Source: Bacillota bacterium
Lineage (GTDB): Bacteria; Bacillota; UBA4882; UBA8346
Reading direction: 5' to 3'
DNA length: 64,000 bases
Assembly (NCBI GenBank): GCA_023400055.1
Contig: JAEXFN010000035.1
Location: forward strand, 212,094-276,093
A program made the translations under genes and the position numbers. Positions 18,588-27,337 of the stretch are shown in pieces (the first letter of the stretch is position 1; each line of letters begins with the position of its first letter). A model generated the notes under the pieces. That model made no database searches. It saw nothing but the letters and a program-made list of their open reading frames with translations, and was not told the DNA's origin.

Positions 18588-19091
18588 CGATTCTCACCAC
18601 AATTTATTTTTTTCGTATCGAACGGCTACCCATCCGAGCTATAAAAACTTGACCATCCCAAGCCGGAAAGGGTGGAAAGCGCCGATTCGTTGAAAGGCTG
18701 GGAAACTTCCGCAAATATCTTTGTTTTATCTTATCATAATTTTAGGGCCGTTCCTAGTGATTTCCATGTTAAAAGCCAAGTGCAAAATCATGGTTAGCCT
18801 TTTGCGCTTGGCTTTCAGCACTTCAATTGCAATCCGGTCTCTCACCCTGATTTAGCAGCGTTTTTACAAAAGCTTTTCATTATCGGAAAGTCGGTTGCTC
18901 TCGCCGCCGCGACAAAGCCCCCGATTTGCCAATATTGGATCCCCAGCCATAATTTTTGAATGCCAATTTTATGAAAAAACATGTTAAGCTTGAGAAATCG
19001 TTTAACAATTTCGCCGCGAAACGTTTATTAGGAAAAAACATATCGTTAACCTATTCTAAACTTATTCATTGTATTATTTAATGGGGGAGAA
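18588..19091. other. intergenic region between thrC and the 82-aa gene
   Basis: No gene was found. A hairpin at 18772-18815 is the only clear structure. The rest is AT-rich and must hold the divergent promoters of thrC and of the small gene at 19123. Confidence 0.5.
18772..18815. terminator. hairpin with 15 of 16 stem pairs
   Basis: AAAGCCAAGTGCAAAA (18772-18787) pairs with TTTTGCGCTTGGCTTT (18800-18815). Minus-strand readout continues TTTTAAC. It may end minus-strand transcription coming from the DUF1015 gene. Confidence 0.55.
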
Positions 19092-19145
19092 ATGATAGAA
19101 TTTTATCAAGGAGAAATTGACAATGATTCCAAAAGATCCCACTGA
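19092..19145 (+). CDS. possible 17-codon upstream reading frame
   Basis: An ATG two bases after GGGGGAG opens a 17-codon frame (MIEFYQGEIDNDSKRSH) that ends 20 bases inside the next gene, in another frame. Its ribosome binding site is stronger than that of many genes here, so it may couple or attenuate translation of the 82-aa gene. Chance occurrence is possible. Confidence 0.3.
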   Translation: MIEFYQGEIDNDSKRSH

Positions 19146-19371
19146 AGAATTGGCTTATCATTTGATGCTGACCAAAAAGAATACTTTTCACTTCGGCGAA
19201 ATCTCCATTGGTGTTCAAAAGCTGCTGGATGCGCTGAAGGAGATCGGCTATGTGGTCCAGTTCGTTGAAAAGCCAAACGGCTGTGAACCCAAACTGGTGT
19301 CCAAGGAAGACTGCCTCCGGTCCGGCCTGGCCTTTGAACACCGAGTCATCAGCGCCAAAAATTCTATCTGA
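19123..19371 (+). CDS. small hypothetical protein, 82 aa
   Basis: The frame starts at ATG 19123 with AAGGAG about ten bases upstream. The product (MIPKDPTEELAYHLML...) is soluble and mildly charged, with two predicted helices. It has no transmembrane segment and no motif I recognise. Its last 8 bases overlap the 3' end of the convergent DUF1015 gene. Codon usage matches the neighbours, and I consider it a real gene of unknown function. Confidence 0.6.
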   Translation: MIPKDPTEELAYHLMLTKKNTFHFGEISIGVQKLLDALKEIGYVVQFVEKPNGCEPKLVSKEDCLRSGLAFEHRVISAKNSI

Positions 19372-20734
19372 TTTTGCGGCATTCCATATAGAACCTTTTT
19401 TCTTCGGCTTCGCCCATGGAAAAGGTCTTCCTGGGCAAAGCTCCCTCAAGCACCACCGTCTTGAAGAGTTGCTGCTTCGCCAAAGGCGGCAGGTAAAATC
19501 CGATGTTGCCGGGCTGGCTCCCGAGCGCCGCGACGACGTCGGCTCCGTGAATATAATCGATTTCCGCCGCCGGATTGGCCGCCAGCCACTGGTCCAAGAA
19601 AGTTTGCAGCGTCCCGACGGCCAACTGTTGCCGCGAGTGGCGCATCGTTATGACTCCAGTTCCCGACGCGCAGACTACCCCGATGATCTGCGCCTCCGGC
19701 GCAGCATCTCGTCGCTTCTCAAGCTCCGTTTGGAGCGCCACCCCTTCCGCGAGCCATTCCCAGTCGCATTGCGCGCTATCGGCCGCGCAACCCTCCGCCA
19801 GCGCCGGAATGATCCGTTCCTGAGCGCTATGAAATACCACCCGGTGGATCGGCTCGAATTGCAAGCCTGGGTCATGGAGATTGACCAATTCCACCAGGGC
19901 AAAACGGGCCGGATGCTCCAGCGCCTGTTCGGGCGGGAGGGTCGCTTTCAAGCGTTCCCAGACCGTCTTGGCCGTGGCCAGGGAATGATTGCCGTCGCCC
20001 ACCGCGTATAGCAAGGGCTCGGACTGGTCGGTGCCGTATTTGCGGCAGAATTGCGCCGGATCGGCCAAGCGCGCCAGTCCCGCGGCAATGGCCCGCACCA
20101 GTCGTGGATCACTTATCGCGTAACCCGTCAAATGGCCGCCGTTCATCAGCAAATCCAGATCGTAAAGGGGTTTTTCCCGGCCCGCCCATTCCGCCAGGGG
20201 TTCGATCACCTGTTTTTGCGGATCATCGATCAGCACCAGGATATGCGGGCACTCCAACGGGGCCCCTTCCCGGATCCGGACCCGGGGCGGGATGCGCTCC
20301 AACACCGTGCCTTCGGTCGCCCGGATCAGACTCCGTGAACCCTTATTAAAATCGTAGCACTCCAGATCCAACGCCACGACCAGCCCGCGCCGGACTTTGC
20401 CGCCGTTCGTGCGCCGTTCGACCAGCACAAACCCTGGTTCGCAGGGTTTGAGGATCTCCTGCTCCAGATATTCGGCCATCTTCCGCTGGATCCGGCCGAT
20501 CCGCGCCGGCTCGTCGTCCCGGCCCAGATAAACTTCGGGGAAGATCAGCTGCAAAGTGGAAGGCGCTTCGCCGACCAACTCGGCGAGCCGCTCCCAATAC
20601 TCCGGTTGCGAGGTATATTGATCGCAGGCCACTACCGGCCACTTGGAGAGTTCGACCGCCCCGGCCGGTAATAAAAGCTGCGGAATGGCAATGGCTAATT
20701 TCGCTAAATCGGTCACCTTCTGAACCTCTTTCAT
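19364..20734 (-). CDS. DUF1015 family protein
   Basis: The 456-aa protein matches DUF1015 (COG4198), a conserved bacterial family with no proven biochemical function that is often found near serine biosynthesis genes. Signature stretches are VACDQYTSQPEYW, LMNGGHLTGYAI, YAVGDGNHSLATAK and FEPIHRVVF. I use the ATG at 20734 with AGGGA upstream, 13 bases after the stop of the preceding secreted-protein gene. The much longer open frame upstream overlaps that gene and is rejected. Confidence 0.88.
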   Translation of the reverse strand: MKEVQKVTDLAKLAIAIPQLLLPAGAVELSKWPVVACDQYTSQPEYWERLAELVGEAPSTLQLIFPEVYLGRDDEPARIGRIQRKMAEYLEQEILKPCEPGFVLVERRTNGGKVRRGLVVALDLECYDFNKGSRSLIRATEGTVLERIPPRVRIREGAPLECPHILVLIDDPQKQVIEPLAEWAGREKPLYDLDLLMNGGHLTGYAISDPRLVRAIAAGLARLADPAQFCRKYGTDQSEPLLYAVGDGNHSLATAKTVWERLKATLPPEQALEHPARFALVELVNLHDPGLQFEPIHRVVFHSAQERIIPALAEGCAADSAQCDWEWLAEGVALQTELEKRRDAAPEAQIIGVVCASGTGVITMRHSRQQLAVGTLQTFLDQWLAANPAAEIDYIHGADVVAALGSQPGNIGFYLPPLAKQQLFKTVVLEGALPRKTFSMGEAEEKRFYMECRKIR

Positions 20735-20747
20735 CAATTTTTCCCTG

Positions 20748-21263
20748 TCAATTGGCCCACGGCAAGCCCTGGATACGGGCGTCCATATCGATTTGAACCG
20801 TGAAATTGCCGGCCGGGAGCGGCGCCCCCTCCGCATAAAGGCGGTAAGTGATGGTCTCGCGCCGCTCACAATCCAGCGCGCCGCGATAGGCAGCGACTTC
20901 CGCCCATTGCTGGGACAGTCGGAAGAAATTCCGGCCATCCTTGGACCAGCGCAATTGGGTAATGGGGATCCGGTTGGCCGGATTGGTGGCATCCACCAAG
21001 TAGGCTCCGCCGGCGCGGATGCCCAGCGTCCATGGGCCCACCGGCAGATAACGCTGCGCCGAAGCGACCGTAATCGCCTGGTCCGCCTCATAGTAGCCTT
21101 GGCTCTGACCCGAACTGTCGCTGGCCACCGTGAAGGAGATCCCATTCGGCGTCACCGCCAGGGTGGTATACGCGTCGGCCAAAGCCGACCCGGTACAGAG
21201 CAGGCCAACGATAGCCAGGAAACCGATGAGGCCATAGCTGATTCTGGGAAGCATTGGTTTCAT
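20748..21263 (-). CDS. secreted pilin-like / envelope protein, 171 aa
   Basis: A signal peptide (MKPMLPRISYGLIGFLAIVG to about residue 31, cut near ALA-DA) precedes about 140 residues of predicted beta strands. The pattern ITV...GPWTLGIRAG...RWSKDGRNFFRLS...ITYRLYAEG...AGNFTVQIDM resembles the two other small secreted proteins at 25301 and 26776, so I group them as subunit-like paralogues. The ATG follows AAGGAGG. It diverges from the barrel gene with only 55 bases between. No known domain was identified by eye. Confidence 0.7.
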   Translation of the reverse strand: MKPMLPRISYGLIGFLAIVGLLCTGSALADAYTTLAVTPNGISFTVASDSSGQSQGYYEADQAITVASAQRYLPVGPWTLGIRAGGAYLVDATNPANRIPITQLRWSKDGRNFFRLSQQWAEVAAYRGALDCERRETITYRLYAEGAPLPAGNFTVQIDMDARIQGLPWAN

Positions 21264-21318
21264 GGCATCCTCCTTGAAAACAGCAGGATTTTGAGGCCCG
21301 GAAAACGAATTTAAGTTC

Positions 21319-24201
21319 ATGAGCTGGGCTTTTAATAAAAATAGCGCTTGCCGCTTTGATTATATTTCGCTGATTTTTGCCGTTTTCCTGCTCCTGGGGT
21401 CAGCGGTTCCGGTTCGGGGCGCTGAAATTGTGCTGAACCCGGCTCTTTCCGTCACGGTTCCCGCCCCCCAATCCGGCAACCCCGGCGAATTCCTCACCTA
21501 TCTGCTTGAACTGAACAACCATGGCGCCAAACCCTTGAATTTACAAGTCGAATACTTGAGCGAGCATCGCTGGAACGTCATCGGCGACGTGACGGTCAGC
21601 CTGCCCGCCCACGCCAGTAAACAATATTTCCCGGTGACGGTCTTCATTCCCCAAAACGTACCGGCCGGTTTCGAAGAAAAATTGCGGGTCCGGTTCAAGC
21701 CGCTCGGTGAGACGTTCCCCTGGCCGGATCTGGTGCTGACCGCCCGGGTCAACTCGGTGTCCGCCATCCATTTCGACGCCCCCGACTCCGGCAAGGCGGT
21801 CCCCGGCACCACCGTCCACTATGCGATCACCGTGACCAATACCGGCAATACCGCCGAACAATTTGCGGTGCAAGCTCGTTCCGCCCATGGTTGGCCGGCG
21901 CGGCTCACACCGGACGCCTTTCCGCTCGCTCCCGGTCAAAACCAGATCGTGCGGGTCGAATTGCAAGTTCCCGGCTATACGACATTTGCTTCCGACCAGC
22001 TGGAATTGACCTTCCGTTGGGGACGCGAGACCAAGGTCCTCAACCTGACCACTTTCATCGTGGATCAATTGGATTCCTTAAGTTCCCAGTATTACATCTG
22101 GCAAGGCTACCTCCATCTCGGGCCGCCGGATCTGGCACAGTTCAACGCCGGGGATACCGCCGCCGAACTGGCATTGAACGGTCAGTGGGGTCCGGACCGG
22201 ACCCTCAGCCTGTATGGTTCCAATCAAAGCTGGTTTACGGACTTTCAGTTCGACCATTGGGATCTCAAGGCCGGTCAATTCCCGTTGACCTGGCCGGGCC
22301 TGGTGGCGCCGCCCACCGGTTCAGCCAGCTTCCAACTGAGCGACAAGAGCGGCGAGCGGTATTGGACGCTTTCCCGCTGGGCGGCGGCGGATAATTCCGG
22401 CCGCTCCATCTGGGGCGCCGATGCCGCGCTGGACGACCGTTCCAACCTCCGTTTCCTCTACGACCCGTTGCCCGGCAACCCGCAGCAGATCCTGGAATGG
22501 CATTATCAGCGGGATATCGCGCCCAACCTATTCTGGACCGACACGCTCTCGGCCGATGTCGGCGATCCGTCGCGCAACGCCGGCGCATTCAGCCTGACCG
22601 GCCAGCGGGAAGCGTGGCAATGGGATACCCATCTGCAGTTTCAGCAGAACTTTTATAACATCCTGAACCAGAAGAGTCTCTGGGCGACGCTCAGCCTGGC
22701 GCCAGCGGCGGCGCGGCCGGCCGGCTACCTGCAAATGCGTTACGAATCCAAGCAGTTAAACGAAGGCTCCTCCGGAATCAACCAGTATGACGATTATCAG
22801 TTGCAGGCCAGCGCGGCCCTGCCATCGGGCCTGCGGCTGAATCTAACGCACGGCCGCCACTGGCTGAACTCCGCTTTCGACAGCGACGACACCAGCCTCG
22901 CGTTGGGCCTGACCCGCCAAACCGGCCGTTTCAATCACGAAGGCACCATCAGTTATTCGACGGATTATCAGATGGGGGACGGGCGCTCCCGGTATCAATC
23001 CTTCGATTGGTACACCCGTTACCAACTCTCCCAGGCCGACGGGTTGATCATTAACCCCAATGCCGACAGCGATCTGGCCCGGCTGGGACTCGGCTATCAA
23101 CGGCGCTGGTCGTTCGGGCCCGAGCTCACTACGCTTTTCTATACCTATCTGCAACCGGATTCCAAGTACAATTGGACCGTCGACTTGAGCTGGCCGTTCT
23201 ACCAGTATTTGCTGCTCTTCAAATACTCGGGGCTGTGGGAAGCCGGGGCCTATCGCACCGATTCCTGCAGCATCAGCATTAATAAGCGCTTTTCCTTTCC
23301 GGTCAAGAAACCGTTGGGCAGCATCGCCGGAACCGCCTTCATTGACAAAAACCGCGATGGCCTCCGCCAGTCCAGCGAACCGACGGCCGGGAATCTCAGC
23401 CTGCTGCTCGACGGCCGGATCGCTTGCCGCACTGATAGCGACGGCAAGCTGGATCTGAGCGGGTTGAGCCCCGGCGAACACACGCTGGCCCTGGACCCCC
23501 GCTATAACGTCATCTATCTGACGGATCCGGCCATCCGGAAGATCACCGTGAAAGCTTATCAAACTGTTACAGTAAACCTGCCAGTCATCCGCACCCAGAA
23601 CTTGGCCGGTTGGGTCTTCCGGGATAAAGGGGCCGGTTCCGGCGCGGCGCCGGCCCAGTCGGGCATCGCCGGCGTGCCGGTGTTGTTGACCGACTTGATC
23701 TCCCATGCAACCCGCCGGACCTATACCGACCAGGACGGCAGATTTGTCTTCTACCAGCTGGTTCCCCACGCTTATCAGCTGACCGTCGACGGCGCCGATC
23801 TGCCGGAAGGCTGGCAATTGCCGCCGGATTTCCAACCGATTCCCGTGGCTGCCGATGCCCTGGAGCGACAGGAGGAAATAGCCATCGGCCTCATTCCCTA
23901 CGAAAAGCCGATCGAGATCATCGCCTTACCGGATGCGATCATCAGCCTGACCCCCGAGCCGTCCGTCGTGAACCGGGGCCAGCGGGTCCAGATATCCGTC
24001 GCCGTCAACCGGCCGGTCCGCCGGGCCACACTGCGGCTCCCTGACGGTTCCCTGCTGGCGCTGGATCCTGCGCAGACCCACTGGCAACATTCATGGCGAG
24101 TCCCGCAGACCCTCGCTCCCGGCCAGTATACGATCGACTGCGAGATGGTGACCCGGACCGGGAAAGAAGTCCGGGAAACGGCGAACTTGATCGTCTTGTA
24201 G
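21319..24201 (+). CDS. large secreted beta-rich protein, probable outer-membrane barrel / usher-like
   Basis: The 960-aa protein has a signal peptide to about residue 35. Two NEW3/DUF11-like immunoglobulin domains cover roughly 40-140 and 145-245. About 400 residues follow (250-660) of alternating polar and aromatic strands with short turns, typical of an outer-membrane beta-barrel. Two SdrD B-like domains come next (GTAFIDKNRDGLRQSSEP near 680 and GWVFRDKGAG near 770), then a final Ig-like domain near 865-960. Bacterial ushers combine a barrel with small beta domains, and a chaperone-like gene lies 2 kb away, so a secretion role is plausible; a structural outer-membrane protein is the alternative. 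No ribosome binding site is obvious before the ATG. Confidence 0.65.
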   Translation: MSWAFNKNSACRFDYISLIFAVFLLLGSAVPVRGAEIVLNPALSVTVPAPQSGNPGEFLTYLLELNNHGAKPLNLQVEYLSEHRWNVIGDVTVSLPAHASKQYFPVTVFIPQNVPAGFEEKLRVRFKPLGETFPWPDLVLTARVNSVSAIHFDAPDSGKAVPGTTVHYAITVTNTGNTAEQFAVQARSAHGWPARLTPDAFPLAPGQNQIVRVELQVPGYTTFASDQLELTFRWGRETKVLNLTTFIVDQLDSLSSQYYIWQGYLHLGPPDLAQFNAGDTAAELALNGQWGPDRTLSLYGSNQSWFTDFQFDHWDLKAGQFPLTWPGLVAPPTGSASFQLSDKSGERYWTLSRWAAADNSGRSIWGADAALDDRSNLRFLYDPLPGNPQQILEWHYQRDIAPNLFWTDTLSADVGDPSRNAGAFSLTGQREAWQWDTHLQFQQNFYNILNQKSLWATLSLAPAAARPAGYLQMRYESKQLNEGSSGINQYDDYQLQASAALPSGLRLNLTHGRHWLNSAFDSDDTSLALGLTRQTGRFNHEGTISYSTDYQMGDGRSRYQSFDWYTRYQLSQADGLIINPNADSDLARLGLGYQRRWSFGPELTTLFYTYLQPDSKYNWTVDLSWPFYQYLLLFKYSGLWEAGAYRTDSCSISINKRFSFPVKKPLGSIAGTAFIDKNRDGLRQSSEPTAGNLSLLLDGRIACRTDSDGKLDLSGLSPGEHTLALDPRYNVIYLTDPAIRKITVKAYQTVTVNLPVIRTQNLAGWVFRDKGAGSGAAPAQSGIAGVPVLLTDLISHATRRTYTDQDGRFVFYQLVPHAYQLTVDGADLPEGWQLPPDFQPIPVAADALERQEEIAIGLIPYEKPIEIIALPDAIISLTPEPSVVNRGQRVQISVAVNRPVRRATLRLPDGSLLALDPAQTHWQHSWRVPQTLAPGQYTIDCEMVTRTGKEVRETANLIVL

Positions 24202-24252
24202 CTTTGCCGAAACGGGTAATCAGAGGAGTTGCAAGAGATCGTTTTATGAATC

Positions 24253-24495
24253 AATGAGCTCTTTCAGTCGCTCAGCAAGCTCTTTCAGCCACTCAACAAG
24301 CTTGCTCAGTCACTCAACAAGCTTACTCAGTCACTCAACAAGCTTGCTCAGCCACTCAACAAGCTTGCTCAGCCACTCAACAAGCTTGCTCAGTCACTCA
24401 ACAAGCTCGCTCAGTCACTCAGCAAGCTCTTTCAGTCGCTAAACAAGCTCGTTCAGTCACTCAACAAGCTCGCTCAGTCGCTCAACAAGCTCGCT
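24253..24495. repeat. 21-bp tandem array, copy 1
   Basis: Eleven complete units and a decayed twelfth follow each other with no insertion or deletion. The common core is AAGCTTGCTCAGTCACTC preceded by AAC. Variation is concentrated at unit positions 9-12 and 16-19. Because 21 is a multiple of three, all three forward frames stay open. In the frame read NKLAQSL a stop precedes the array and no start codon is present. A linker of about 75 bases joins it to fold-back element copy B, and the same arrangement recurs at 63428-64000. Confidence 0.9.
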
Positions 24496-24568
24496 GACGA
24501 TTGAATGAACTCGCTTATTAACAAAACGATCTCTTTTACTAACTCAACTTCCGCAGAGAAAACGGGAA

Positions 24569-25123
24569 GAACTTTTGGATGCTCCTTCTTTTGGCCCACG
24601 GTTCCGTCGGCGGGATTACTTTTGGAGCGCCCCAAAAGTAACCAAAAAGGCGCCGGAACCTACGGATTCCCGTCCTCCCTTATGCATCCGGTAATCGTCT
24701 TCGTCATCCCTGGCCTTCTGTCTGGCTACGGGGCCATGGCTTTCGATGTCCCCTTCGCTGGGCGACCGCCATTTTTCATCCTCGAAAAGAGGCGTCGCCC
24801 GCCTTCCTCTTTGAAGGCGGAAGGTTTACAAAATTTAGTGCATCCTTAAAACATTAAACTCAGTAGCACAAAAAATCAACGGGCACCCGTCTCTAAGGAG
24901 GGAGACGGCGCCGCTTCTTTTCCTGGATGAAAAACAGCGGTCGAGATCAGAAGCCTACACTTGGTTGACAGTCAGAATGCCATGGATGGCGGCGACATTC
25001 TAAAACCCCGGATGAATCAGGAGGTGCCGGAACCTCGGTTCCGGCTGGGCGGATTCCAAAGGGTGTCCCACTACACCCTTTGGTCCTGGGGGCATGGGGG
25101 CAGGAATAGCCTCCCATCGACCC
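24569..25123. repeat. dispersed fold-back element, copy B
   Basis: This copy matches copy A (1510-2069) along its whole length, with the same hairpins and the same large inverted arrangement (24683-24800 against 24905-25018). The centre near 24825-24880 is diverged. It sits between the barrel gene and the pilin-like gene at 25301. One more 21-bp-like unit (TTTCAGTCACTCAACAAACTC) lies downstream near 25160-25180, so array sequence is present on both sides. Confidence 0.8.
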
Positions 25124-25251
25124 TCAGCTTTCTCCTAAACAATACATCAGAATACATCTTTCAGTCACTCAACAAACTCAAACTCTTTCATGACGGGCTC
25201 CATCCTTTTTGAACTCCCCTGATTAGCGTAGGCTTGCAGGGGCATAAAAAA

Positions 25252-25278
25252 ACTCCTCCGGAAAATTGCCGGAGGAGG
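25252..25278 (-). terminator. terminator of the pilin-like gene at 25301
   Basis: CTCCTCCGG pairs with CCGGAGGAG across a 7-nt loop, and seven Ts follow on the minus strand. It lies 23 bases past the stop. Confidence 0.85.
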
Positions 25279-25300
25279 GGTACAGGGGATAATAGTGGGT

Positions 25301-25750
25301 TTAGTTTTGGTAACACAGCTGGTATTGCAATTGAAGAAAGCCGCCGGGATCCGCCGTCGCTGCACGATGAACAGGCAGCCGGTAAAAAACCCGGTAACTC
25401 GTCCAATTCACTTTGGTGCCCCGCAACAAGTCATTCATTCCCTCGGCCAGGCTTTGCCAGCTCCGGCCATCCGGGGACCACTCCAAGCCGCTCGTTCCCG
25501 ACAAGGATTGGACCTGTAGATTCCAAGCGTGCCAAGAGTTGCTGAAAACTGCCAAGCGGGTTTCATAGATACGCTCATCCGCTGTCGCTTCCACCAGATT
25601 GACACTCTCGATCCGGTAGCGACAGATTTCCGGAACAGTCAAGCTTACAGTGTGTGCGTTGCTGGCGGCCCAGGCGAGATCGCCCGCTGAAAACGCGCCA
25701 AAGCAGCACAGCACTGCCGTCATCATGGCTAGCTTCCTTGCTAACCTCAT
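25301..25750 (-). CDS. secreted pilin-like protein, 149 aa
   Basis: A signal peptide to about residue 28 (cut near AWA-AS) precedes a short beta-rich domain: HTVSLTVPEICRYRI, LAVFSNSWHAWNLQVQSL, EWSPDGRSWQSLAEG and YRVFYRLPVH, ending LQYQLCYQN. Two cysteines could form a disulfide. Architecture and strand pattern parallel the proteins at 20748 and 26776. A GGGGG stretch 7 bases upstream is the ribosome binding site. It lies downstream of the chaperone-like gene on the same strand, with a 210-base gap. Confidence 0.65.
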   Translation of the reverse strand: MRLARKLAMMTAVLCCFGAFSAGDLAWAASNAHTVSLTVPEICRYRIESVNLVEATADERIYETRLAVFSNSWHAWNLQVQSLSGTSGLEWSPDGRSWQSLAEGMNDLLRGTKVNWTSYRVFYRLPVHRAATADPGGFLQLQYQLCYQN

Positions 25751-25960
25751 CGAAAACCCCCGCCTTCCTGGGGGAGCTGACGAAAAATGGGCAAATAAAA
25801 AAACAACCCATATTCGGCGGCCCGGCCATCATAGCATTTATGCCTTAGATCCGTGACTTTGCGTCCCCAGCTTTCGCTGGGTTTGCCATTATCGGACTTA
25901 GTTGTTCATTACGCCTAAAACTTATAAATATTATATCACTGGCACTGCCATTTGGCAATC

Positions 25961-26767
25961 TTATTTCACTTGAAAGGTCGTCTGCACCGCTTTCATGGTT
26001 TTATCACCCAGATCGGCGATGGCCAGGGCAACATAGAAGCCGGGTTTCAATCCCGATGATTCATCCTGCAGCCGGAACTCCTGGGCCGATTCGGGCAGTA
26101 CCGTTCCTTCGCCGAAGGGTATTACATTGACGATCCGGCCTTGAGCATCCCGGATCTCCAGCCTGCCTTGGAAATGCACAAATGAAGCGCCGCCGTTTTT
26201 GACCCGCATCACCGCGGCCAACCCGTGCCGTTGCTGGTCCCAGTTCAAGTTGAAACGCTCGATGCTGCCCACGCTCCGGGCGGACCCGTTGACATCGATC
26301 CGCATGATGCAGGCGACCCGGCCGGCCATGGCGATCTGCAAACGGTCCTTTCCCTGAGAGGTTGCGGGGACGGTGCCGAACATGAGCGCGGTCCAATAAC
26401 TGCCGGCGGCATTGCCCGGCACTCGCAGCGTATATTGGACTTTCTGCCCGGCCTTCGGGGGCAGGCTCAATTGGCTGGCATTGAGGGACACCCATGGGGA
26501 CGCCGAACGTTTCACCGTCCCCACGGGCAAGAATTGATAGGCGCCGGCGGTAGTCAAAAACCAGTCGTTCTTATAGATCGTGACGTTAGTGGTTTCCCGA
26601 TCCGAACCGAAGACGAAGATCTCGCCCTGGTAGGTCTGGCCGGGATCGATCTGAATGCTGATCTCCGGCGGACTGATTCCCAGATCCAAAGCGGAACACG
26701 GGACGACCCAAGCGAGGGACAGGATTAACCATAACAGTCCGAACGCGCTGATCTTTACCAAAATCAT
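25961..26767 (-). CDS. periplasmic chaperone-like protein (PapD / DUF916-like Ig fold)
   Basis: The 268-aa product has a signal peptide (to about residue 27) and then LGISPPEISIQIDPGQTYQGEIFVFGSD. That is the opening pattern shared by PapD-type fimbrial chaperones and the DUF916 (WxL-interacting) family: a first strand rich in hydrophobics, PG, then a conserved edge. Two Ig-like halves follow. The start ATG lies 8 bases after the stop of the pilin-like gene at 26776 with AAGGG upstream, so they are coupled. In a diderm cell it would cap pilin-like subunits; in a monoderm it could be a WxL-type surface adaptor. Confidence 0.65.
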   Translation of the reverse strand: MILVKISAFGLLWLILSLAWVVPCSALDLGISPPEISIQIDPGQTYQGEIFVFGSDRETTNVTIYKNDWFLTTAGAYQFLPVGTVKRSASPWVSLNASQLSLPPKAGQKVQYTLRVPGNAAGSYWTALMFGTVPATSQGKDRLQIAMAGRVACIMRIDVNGSARSVGSIERFNLNWDQQRHGLAAVMRVKNGGASFVHFQGRLEIRDAQGRIVNVIPFGEGTVLPESAQEFRLQDESSGLKPGFYVALAIADLGDKTMKAVQTTFQVK

Positions 26768-26775
26768 CCACCCTT

Positions 26776-27282
26776 TTATTTTGCTGCGACTGTGTATGTA
26801 ACCAGGGTCCGGTATGTCTGGCTGGGATCGAGACTGACGACATTGCCGTTCACCCGCCAGGTCAACTCGATCGGGCTCTGCGTCTGGGCTTTTGTCAAAC
26901 CGGCGCTGACGATCGGACTGCCGGCAGTGGTCAAGGTCGTATACTTGCTGACATCGGTGAAATTCGGATCGGTTCCCACCTGCAACAGGCCGGTGATGTC
27001 GGTCCCCTGGGTGGCCTGGCCGGCGACTGAAAGGGTGCAACCGTTGGGCGAATTGGTCTGCACTTGGACCTTTACTTTGGTGTCGAAATTCTTGGTGACC
27101 GTTCCGTCGTCCTTGACATCATTGGCCTCAACCGAGGTGGCGATGTCCGACAGATTGTTGAGCACCGTCAGTTTGGCGAAGGGTTTGACGTTCACCGTCA
27201 CGGTATGCTGGTTGCTGGCGAAACTGAAACTGCCGATCGCAAAGACCGCTAACAAAAATACGGAAATGATGCCGCGTTTCAT
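26776..27282 (-). CDS. secreted pilin-like protein, 168 aa
   Basis: A clear signal peptide (MKRGIISVFLLAVFAIGSFS, cut near residue 23) is followed by a Thr/Val-rich beta domain: HTVTVNVKPFAKLTVLN, KVKVQVQTNSPNGCTLSV and IELTWRVNGNVVSLDPSQTY, ending TYTVAAK. The composition resembles fimbrial or spore-coat-U-like subunits and, less closely, WxL proteins. AAAGGAGG lies nine bases before the ATG. It is the first gene of the operon with the chaperone-like gene and has its own promoter at 27444-27471. Confidence 0.65.
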   Translation of the reverse strand: MKRGIISVFLLAVFAIGSFSFASNQHTVTVNVKPFAKLTVLNNLSDIATSVEANDVKDDGTVTKNFDTKVKVQVQTNSPNGCTLSVAGQATQGTDITGLLQVGTDPNFTDVSKYTTLTTAGSPIVSAGLTKAQTQSPIELTWRVNGNVVSLDPSQTYRTLVTYTVAAK

Positions 27283-27337
27283 TCTAAAATGCCTCCTTTG
27301 GATTTTTAATCAACGAAATAACCCGTCAAAATCAGCA

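Noticed and set aside
18588..18760. A T-box leader for thrC
   Set aside because: No T-box core sequence and no antiterminator/terminator pair next to the start codon.
20735..21145. A 593-aa version of the DUF1015 protein
   Set aside because: The extra part is the shadow of the secreted-protein gene at 20748; the family starts at the chosen ATG.
24253..24495. The 21-bp arrays as CRISPR arrays
   Set aside because: Units are directly tandem with no spacers between them, and no cas genes are in the window.
26768..27040. A longer N-terminus for the chaperone-like protein
   Set aside because: It would overlap the pilin-like gene; the ATG at 26767 is followed by a proper signal peptide and sits 8 bases after that gene's stop.
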